NCBI GenBank assembly: GCA_913774955.1
Contig: CAJYKV010000009.1
Span: 53,145 to 117,144, forward strand
DNA length: 64,000 bases
Source of the DNA: an uncultured Acidovorax sp.
GTDB taxonomy: Bacteria; Pseudomonadota; Gammaproteobacteria; Burkholderiales; Burkholderiaceae_C
Direction of reading: 5' to 3'
The notes under the pieces were generated by a model, which saw only the letters and a list, made by a program, of their open reading frames with translations, was not told where the DNA came from and searched no databases. The position numbers and the translations under genes are program-made. Each line of letters starts with the position of its first letter. Within the stretch, counting starts at the first letter, position 1. Shown here one piece after another: positions 58,453 to 64,000 of the stretch.

Positions 58453-58470
58453 ACTGGACGCGACGCTTCC

Positions 58471-59823
58471 ATGCCCAGCCGTGATCAGCTCATCGCAGAG
58501 CTTCTGGAGGAAACCGTACGCGCCCGGCGCCGCAGGCTGCACATCACCGGAACGATGGATTTCCGCCTCCTGGCACTGCAGACCGTGGACCGCAAGATCG
58601 ACCGCAACCTGCGGGCGTTGTCGGTGTTCGGACAGGCCACCCTGGATGCCCTGGACGGGGAGCTGTCGGCCTGCGCGCCTGGTCCGGCCCTCGATGCCCT
58701 CGTCCACGTCGCCGCGGCCTGCAGCACGGAAATGCTCGGCCACGCGCAAGCAGAGGACATGGCGGCGCGCTGGTTCGGCCGGTACGGTGAGCACCATCGC
58801 ACGGCCTTCAGGGATGCATGGTGGTTCTTTCCGCAGTCCCGGCACGGGGATGCTGCCCGCATCGCCCGCACCGCGGCACTGCTGGCGTCGAACGCCGAGC
58901 CAACGCAAATCCTGGGGGTGGAGTTGGCAGGCCGGTGCGGTATCGCAGCCCATGTTCCGCGCATCACCGCGTTGGCGACGGAGCTGCCCGATGGCCCCCT
59001 GCTGCGCACCTGCGAGCTTGCACTGTGCCGCCTGAACCATCCTCCCTCGGACTTGCCGGCGCGTATCCACCGGCGCGGAACCGGAGACGCGGACGCGCTG
59101 CTGCACGCCCTGCGCCTGGTCGCCACCAGCGGCCGAGTGGATCTCATCCCGACGCCGGGATACCTGCAATGCACCCGCATGCAGCACCCTGCCCTGCACC
59201 GGCTGGCGTGGTGCCTGACCACGCTCAGCGACCCCGTGCAGGCCCACCGGCGGGCCCTGGAAGACGCCACCCTGGACGATGGAATGCGCTGGCGCGTGCT
59301 GGCACTGGCAGGGTTTCCCGAGGGGCTGGTCCATCTGGGCCGTAGCGTCCTTCGACAATCATCGGAACCCACACCCGCGCAACTGGACGCCCTGTGGACG
59401 TTCCTGGGCGATGTGCCTGCCGAAGTGCGGGACAAGACAGCGCCACCGGAGATCCGCGAACAGGTCTTGCGCCTCGCGGTGCTGCAGGCACTGCGGAATG
59501 CACACGTCGGCGTCACCAACCAGGCGAGGCACGCCGAGTGGACGCCCGAGGCGATGCTGGCGGCCACCGACCCCGGGCAAAGCCGCCGCCTGCGCTTCGG
59601 CCGCGCACTTCTCCGGCACGAAGACGGAGGCGCCGCGTTGGGATCGGCCGTTCTCCAGCTCACGACACCGATGCGGCAGGCGCTGTACATCGAGCAATCG
59701 GTGCAGTCGAAGAAGGCCGTTGGTGCCGGGTTGTCCGCCTATGCGCCCAGCCGGCACCAGGTCCAGGTCATCGGCCTGTCGTCCTGGATCGCGGCAACGC
59801 GGAGTGCGGAGCCTGCGGCATGA
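58471..59823 (+). CDS. T6SS-linked protein with HEAT-like helical repeats, function unknown
   Basis: A 450-residue protein without signal peptide. It is helical, with HEAT-like units such as HVPRITALATELPDGPLLRT and RWRVLALAGFPEGLVHLGRS. It resembles the conserved hypothetical family (TIGR02270-like) seen in VgrG/DUF2169 clusters, from memory. It starts 18 bases after the DUF6484 gene and its stop overlaps the DUF2169 start (ATGA). A scaffold role in effector loading is likely but unproven. Confidence 0.7.
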   Translation: MPSRDQLIAELLEETVRARRRRLHITGTMDFRLLALQTVDRKIDRNLRALSVFGQATLDALDGELSACAPGPALDALVHVAAACSTEMLGHAQAEDMAARWFGRYGEHHRTAFRDAWWFFPQSRHGDAARIARTAALLASNAEPTQILGVELAGRCGIAAHVPRITALATELPDGPLLRTCELALCRLNHPPSDLPARIHRRGTGDADALLHALRLVATSGRVDLIPTPGYLQCTRMQHPALHRLAWCLTTLSDPVQAHRRALEDATLDDGMRWRVLALAGFPEGLVHLGRSVLRQSSEPTPAQLDALWTFLGDVPAEVRDKTAPPEIREQVLRLAVLQALRNAHVGVTNQARHAEWTPEAMLAATDPGQSRRLRFGRALLRHEDGGAALGSAVLQLTTPMRQALYIEQSVQSKKAVGAGLSAYAPSRHQVQVIGLSSWIAATRSAEPAA

Positions 59824-60851
59824 GCCAGGTGCTGAACCTGACGCCCTTTGCCGCGGCGGTGCGCCCCCACACGGATGCCGACAGGCGCGTGGGGCGACTG
59901 CTGATCGTGAAGGGTGTCTGGGATCTGGACCGGCCCGATACGCTGTCTTCCGAGCCGGGTCGCCTCGGCTTTCGCGATGCACCCCTGATGAGCCGGATGG
60001 CGGACCTGGCGCTGGAGCCCGCGCAGCGCGCCGCTCTCGGAACGCGGCTGGAGGAGGAGATCGAGTGGATTCCTTCCGACGTCGTCCCGCCCAAGCCGCG
60101 GTTCGACTTCATCGTCAGCGGTTACGGGTATCCGCGGACCGGCAAGGCCGAATACCGGTTCATTGCCGCGGTCGTGCGCCAGCGGCAGGTGGCCGCGCTC
60201 ACGCTGTGCGCTCCCCGGTTCTGGCGGCGGACCCTGCTGTCGGGCGGCGGAGGTGTCGCGGGGGACTTCGTGAGCCCCGTGCACCGCGTGCCGGTCCACC
60301 CCTGCTTTTCCTTCGGCGGAGACACGCCGGCCTCCGCGACGGCCCACAACCCCCAGGGCATGGGCGGCACGGCGGGCCATGCCGGTGAAGCGTTGCATCG
60401 CATCGCCCTGCCCTGGGTGGAGCACCCGGACCACCCGGTCGCCGACATCACCGGCAACCCGCTGCCTGCGGGCTTCGGCCCCTGGCCGGAAAACGCCGGG
60501 CACCGCCTGGCCCATATGGGAACCCGTGATCTGCGATGGCAGCGGGAACGCGCCCCGCGCCCGCCGCGGGATTTCCACCCGCTCTTCCACAACCAGGCGG
60601 ACCCACGCCTGCAATGGCCGGAGGCGCCATCGCCCGGCGAGGCGATCGCCCTGCACGGGCTCACCTCGAGCGGCACCGCGCAGGTCGTGTGGCCTTCCGC
60701 CAGGCCCGTGGCCCTGCTGGATACGCAAACCATCGTTCCGCTGAGAGCGGACACCTGCATCGTGGTGCCGGACGAAGGGCGCTGCGCCATCGTCTGGCGC
60801 TGCCTGCTGCCCCCAGAAGGCCACCTCACGCTGCGTGCGTGCGATGCATGA
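59820..60851 (+). CDS. DUF2169 T6SS accessory protein (effector-loading adaptor)
   Basis: A 343-residue DUF2169 protein. It has the family opening LNLTPFAAAVRPHTDADRRV then LLIVKGVWDLDRP, and conserved blocks PRFDFIVSGYGYPRTGKAEY and PRFWRRTLLSG, followed by HPCFSFGGD and PVADITGNPLPAGFGPWP. In known systems DUF2169 proteins act as chaperones or adaptors that place PAAR-domain effectors on the VgrG tip (established for some members). It lies two genes before the PAAR-like RHS effector here, which fits that role. Confidence 0.92.
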   Translation: MSQVLNLTPFAAAVRPHTDADRRVGRLLIVKGVWDLDRPDTLSSEPGRLGFRDAPLMSRMADLALEPAQRAALGTRLEEEIEWIPSDVVPPKPRFDFIVSGYGYPRTGKAEYRFIAAVVRQRQVAALTLCAPRFWRRTLLSGGGGVAGDFVSPVHRVPVHPCFSFGGDTPASATAHNPQGMGGTAGHAGEALHRIALPWVEHPDHPVADITGNPLPAGFGPWPENAGHRLAHMGTRDLRWQRERAPRPPRDFHPLFHNQADPRLQWPEAPSPGEAIALHGLTSSGTAQVVWPSARPVALLDTQTIVPLRADTCIVVPDEGRCAIVWRCLLPPEGHLTLRACDA

Positions 60852-60878
60852 ACTCCCTCTTTCCGGTCCAACGCTTCC

Positions 60879-61982
60879 ATGGCTCCACCGCCCCATCCCA
60901 CGCAAGCGCTCCGCATCGCGCACGCCACCCTGTCCACGAGCCTGGGCGACGACTGGTTGACCAGCGTCGTGGCGTTCTCCGCACAGCGCAAGCAGTTCCG
61001 CTACCGCGAGGTGGACGGCGTCAAGCTGCTGACGGCGCCTGCCGACGACGTGGCCGGCCCGACCCGCGGGCGCGACCGCCTGAACGCGCTCATCCGGGCC
61101 GCCTGGCGCCCGATGATGGAGCACCTGCATACGCTGCCGCTGGTGCCGACTCTCTATCTGCTGGCACTGCCCGCATGGGCGTCCACAGCCTCCGCGGCGT
61201 CCTCGCGCGAGATGTCAGCCGAAGATCCGGCCCTCCAGGCATTCAGCCAGGACCTGGGCCACGCATGCCGCCAGGCAGGGCTGCCGGTGCATGGAACCCG
61301 GGCCTTCGCGGGCGGCGCCGAAACCTGCCATCGGGCGCTGGCCCATGCCTTCCTGGCGCTCCGGCACGACAGCCCTCCCGCACAGGTCGTCCTGCTGGCT
61401 GCGGATTCCCTGTGCGATCAGGACGTCCTGCTGCGCGACTGGCGTGCAGAACGCATCTACGCCAGGAACAATAGCAGCGGATGGGTGCCCGGGGAGGCCG
61501 CGGCAGCGCTCCTGCTGCAACCTGTCGCCGCAGCGGAGGCGAGGCGCACGGGCGGCACCGTGTTGCACGCACCAGCGGTCACCGATGCGCCGGAAGCCTC
61601 GCCGCGCTGGCCCAGCCAGCGGGCGGGCGATGGTCGCGCCCTGGAGCAGGCCCTCCAGGCGGCGCTCCATGCCGCAGGCCTGCCCCTGCACCACGTCCGG
61701 CAGCACATCAGCGACAGCGACGGCAGCGCGTGGCGGCAGGAAGACATGGCCGCGGCGCTGGGCCGCCTGTCCGCCTCCGACAGCGGGCGCGGCTGGCATG
61801 CCGGCCCCCTCCAGCCCGCCGAATTGCTGGGTCAGCTAGGCGCCGCCTGGGGCGCCGTGCAGTGGGCCCTGGCCGCGGGCCTGCACCGGCACGGGCTGGC
61901 GGAGATCGGGCAGGCCCTGTGCAGCATCCAGGACATCGCGGGGCCCTGCAGTGCGGGCGCCATCGAGTGCATGGCGGCATGA
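60879..61982 (+). CDS. Degenerate beta-ketoacyl-synthase-like (thiolase-fold) protein in the T6SS cluster
   Basis: A 367-residue protein of thiolase-fold appearance. It has GWVPGEAAAALLLQPVAAAE, which matches the GEGAGALVLE strand of ketosynthases, a VVLLAADSLCDQDVLLRDW stretch and ELLGQLGAAWGAVQWALAAG near the C-terminus, in the position of the KS GHTxGAAG region. The usual catalytic Cys-His-His set is not clearly present, so it probably does not make carbon-carbon bonds. It may be a structural or binding protein of the effector module. The fold assignment is by eye; the role is unknown. Confidence 0.6.
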   Translation: MAPPPHPTQALRIAHATLSTSLGDDWLTSVVAFSAQRKQFRYREVDGVKLLTAPADDVAGPTRGRDRLNALIRAAWRPMMEHLHTLPLVPTLYLLALPAWASTASAASSREMSAEDPALQAFSQDLGHACRQAGLPVHGTRAFAGGAETCHRALAHAFLALRHDSPPAQVVLLAADSLCDQDVLLRDWRAERIYARNNSSGWVPGEAAAALLLQPVAAAEARRTGGTVLHAPAVTDAPEASPRWPSQRAGDGRALEQALQAALHAAGLPLHHVRQHISDSDGSAWRQEDMAAALGRLSASDSGRGWHAGPLQPAELLGQLGAAWGAVQWALAAGLHRHGLAEIGQALCSIQDIAGPCSAGAIECMAA

Positions 61983-62025
61983 ACCATCGAAAAAAACGAC
62001 GGACAAGGCAGAGAGGAACGTTGAC

Positions 62026-64000
62026 GTGGGGAAGACTTACATAGACGGCAAGGAGGTCGTGTCGCAAGCCGCTGCGGGGAGAGTGTTCAAGCCGGACGAT
62101 TTCGTCTTTCTCCGCAAGAAGGACCTTCCGGGCGTGGCGCCCTACCGCAACGACAGCGGTTCGATCGACAACCCCGCGGGCTCCACCTTCCACTCGGGCA
62201 CCGACGTGGCCACGGCCGAGAGTGCGCTGATGAACGGATGGCATGCACCCCAGGTGTCCAAGGGGGGCGTCGTCACCCTGGTGCGCGACGGGCCGGCCAC
62301 CTTCACGGGCAACTGGGGCAAGCAGGTCTGGATCGAGGGCCACAAAACGGTGCGGCACGAAACGGAGGTGGGCACCACCTCGATCTGGGCCAGCTTCGGC
62401 GCGGTGAGAACCGCGATGTCCAACACCTGGGACATCGCCAAGGAACTGGACGGCGACCTGGCATCGGAAATCGCCGGGGAATTCGGCGACGAGGTGCTGG
62501 CCAGCCTCAAGGACTTATTCACCTGGGAAACACTCGGCGGGCTGGCCGCCGATGGCGGCATGGCGCTCGCCACCGCGGCCCTCACGGCAGCCGCCCCGGT
62601 GACGGCCGGGGGCTCCGGCGCAGGCGCGGTCATGACCGGAGCCGCCACCGGCGTGCGCGTGGGCCAGCGCGTGGAAGCCGGGGTGCAGACCGCCGCCGCG
62701 CTCAAGGAAGAACTGGGTGGCCTCATCGCCGACCTCACGCGCCCCGACCTGTCCCAGCAGGAAAAGCGCGACATGGCCAAACGCGCCGCGGGCATCCTCG
62801 CGCGCAGCACCGTAGGCGTGGGCATCTCCATCATCACCAAGAAATCCCGTCCGGCGAAGAAGCGTGAAAACGACAAGACCGATGTCCAGACGTCGAAGAA
62901 GGGAGAAAGCAATCCGACGCAGTGCGCATGCGCGAGCAAGCGCCCCGTGGTCCTCGCCACGGGCGAGAAGACCCTCACGCAGACGGATTTCTCGCTCGGC
63001 GGGCCGATCCCCATGGGATGGCTGCGCCACTACCGCAGCGGGGATGCACGCACCGACGGCTGGTTCGGCCAGGGCTGGAGCCATCCCCTCGCCACCGAAC
63101 TGTGGCTGCAGGCGGACCAGTTGCTCTACCACGATGGCCAGGGCCGCGCCGTCCGCCTGCCCGGCCTGGAAGAAGGCGAAGAGCACTTCGAGGCCTACGA
63201 GCGCTTCACCGTCCGCCGCACCCATGCCGATGCGTGGCAACTCGTGCATACCGACGGGCAGATCCACCATTTCACGCGCGAGGCCGAGGGCCAGTGGCGC
63301 CTGCCTCTGGTGGCCCTCAGCGACCGCAACGGCAACCGCATCCAGCTGCACTTCGATCAGAGCGCCTTCGGCCCGGGCTTCCGCCCGTTCGGCACGCCGC
63401 CCCGTCCCGGGCGCATCGCCGACAGCGCGGGCCGCTGGTTTCGCCTGGACTGGAGCCCGCAGGGCCAGCTGGAGGCCGTCCACGCACTGCACGCCGGCGG
63501 CGAGGAGACGCTGCTGGCGCGCTACCACTACGCCCCCGACGCGCAGGACCCGCGCGGCGAACTGGCTCCGCCCAACCTCGTGGCCCACACCAGCGCCGCC
63601 GGCCGCGTGCGGCGCTTCGAATGGAGCAGGCACCTGCTCGTCGGCTACACCCTGGCGGACGGCGCGCGCCACCACAACGAATACGACACGCTGAGCCCGC
63701 AGGGCCGCGTCACCGTGTCGCGCAACCTCGACAGCGGCGCGGCCCACCAGTTCACCTACGAGCGGCACCGCACCTGGATGCACGATGCGCTGGGCCGCAC
63801 CATGGGCTTCGCCTTCGACGAGCGCCGCGACATCGTGGCCGTGCGCGATGCGCTGGGCCACGTGAGCCGCACGCCCTTCGACGCCAACGGCCACCCCGAG
63901 GCGGCGGTGGATGCGCTGGGCCGCGAGACGCGCACCGTGTTCGACCGCCGCGGCAACCTCACGCTGCACCTGGATGCCGCCGGGCACGCGACCCGCATCG
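62026..64000 (+). CDS. PAAR-like/RHS-repeat T6SS effector (truncated by window edge)
   Basis: A 658-residue visible part, open to the end of the window. The start is GTG at 62026, with AGAGGA eight bases upstream; no ATG begins this frame, and a TTG at 62021 is out of frame. Residues about 1-130 are a PAAR-like tip (TFHSGTDVATAESALMNGWH, GKQVWIEGHKTVRHE). A hydrophobic stretch (about 165-210, ADGGMALATAALTAAAPVTA) follows, the likely membrane-insertion or chaperone-binding part. From about 303 comes the RHS entry domain (RPVVLATGEKTLTQTDFSLG), then YD-type repeats (DALGRTMGFAFDERR, DALGRETRTVFDRRGN). The RHS cage normally encloses a C-terminal toxin, which lies beyond 64000. Confidence 0.92.
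   Translation, partial: MGKTYIDGKEVVSQAAAGRVFKPDDFVFLRKKDLPGVAPYRNDSGSIDNPAGSTFHSGTDVATAESALMNGWHAPQVSKGGVVTLVRDGPATFTGNWGKQVWIEGHKTVRHETEVGTTSIWASFGAVRTAMSNTWDIAKELDGDLASEIAGEFGDEVLASLKDLFTWETLGGLAADGGMALATAALTAAAPVTAGGSGAGAVMTGAATGVRVGQRVEAGVQTAAALKEELGGLIADLTRPDLSQQEKRDMAKRAAGILARSTVGVGISIITKKSRPAKKRENDKTDVQTSKKGESNPTQCACASKRPVVLATGEKTLTQTDFSLGGPIPMGWLRHYRSGDARTDGWFGQGWSHPLATELWLQADQLLYHDGQGRAVRLPGLEEGEEHFEAYERFTVRRTHADAWQLVHTDGQIHHFTREAEGQWRLPLVALSDRNGNRIQLHFDQSAFGPGFRPFGTPPRPGRIADSAGRWFRLDWSPQGQLEAVHALHAGGEETLLARYHYAPDAQDPRGELAPPNLVAHTSAAGRVRRFEWSRHLLVGYTLADGARHHNEYDTLSPQGRVTVSRNLDSGAAHQFTYERHRTWMHDALGRTMGFAFDERRDIVAVRDALGHVSRTPFDANGHPEAAVDALGRETRTVFDRRGNLTLHLDAAGHATRI

Noticed and set aside
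62238..62867. A 209-residue plus-strand frame inside the RHS effector
   Set aside because: It lies in a different frame from the PAAR-like/RHS coding sequence and is Arg/Gly/His-rich shadow sequence.

Overview
The window is GC-rich (roughly 65-70 percent by eye) and densely coded. Its gene content fits a betaproteobacterium of the Comamonadaceae, most likely Acidovorax or a close relative: a siderophore-type NRPS/PKS cluster with an ECF sigma factor and MbtH, a 3-hydroxybutyrate dehydrogenase, a DUF2760/Hsp70 cluster, an ispH-FKBP pair, and a VgrG/RHS type VI secretion island. Genus assignment is inference from memory of these gene families; no database was searched.

Region 1 (1-16.2 kb, minus strand) is one long assembly-line operon read right to left: ECF sigma factor, a 68-residue FecR N-domain protein, MbtH, type II thioesterase, an FAAL-ACP-C-A-PCP protein, a KS-AT-KR-ACP polyketide synthase, a C-A-PCP module with a serine-type pocket, and the beginning of another NRPS that runs off the left edge. 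The three large junctions inside the window are stop/start overlaps or a one-base gap. The order predicts a fatty-acyl or otherwise acyl-capped amino acid, extended once by a polyketide unit and then by serine, as in lipopeptide siderophores of this family. The downstream modules, tailoring and uptake genes lie outside.

Region 2 (16.5-29.2 kb) holds a chemoreceptor, a 3-hydroxybutyrate dehydrogenase, a tightly overlapping DUF2760-Hsp70-Hsp70 operon, a barstar-like protein, an M16 peptidase, and a polar amino-acid ABC importer (binding protein and two permeases, no ATPase gene here). Region 3 (29.7-34.5 kb) is a three-gene operon: an outer-membrane porin-like protein, a small PstS-like periplasmic protein, and a large membrane c-di-GMP protein with two GGDEF domains and one EAL domain.

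Region 4 (34.6-37.3 kb) looks like a small insertion. It starts with a 114-bp imperfect palindrome, followed by two lower-GC secreted or lipoprotein genes of unknown function, and ends at tRNA-Ser(CGA) with a clear terminator. Region 5 (37.4-49.6 kb) is mostly housekeeping: two VOC proteins, a methyltransferase, serS, a serine/threonine dehydratase, CBS and CorC proteins, ispH, an FKBP isomerase, radC (with a near-consensus LexA-like box upstream), a phytase-like lipoprotein, an AraC regulator, a cupin and an Smr-domain protein. A decayed copy of part of the palindromic element lies at 48.8 kb.

Region 6 (49.6-55.3 kb) has a sensor kinase, response regulator and PepSY operon, divergent from a second PepSY gene, and a cpdB-type periplasmic nucleotidase. 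Region 7 (55.6-64.0 kb) is an auxiliary type VI secretion island: VgrG with a long octapeptide beta-helix tail, a DUF6484 protein, a HEAT-like protein, a DUF2169 protein, a degenerate ketosynthase-like protein, and a GTG-started PAAR-like/RHS effector cut by the right edge before its toxin tip.
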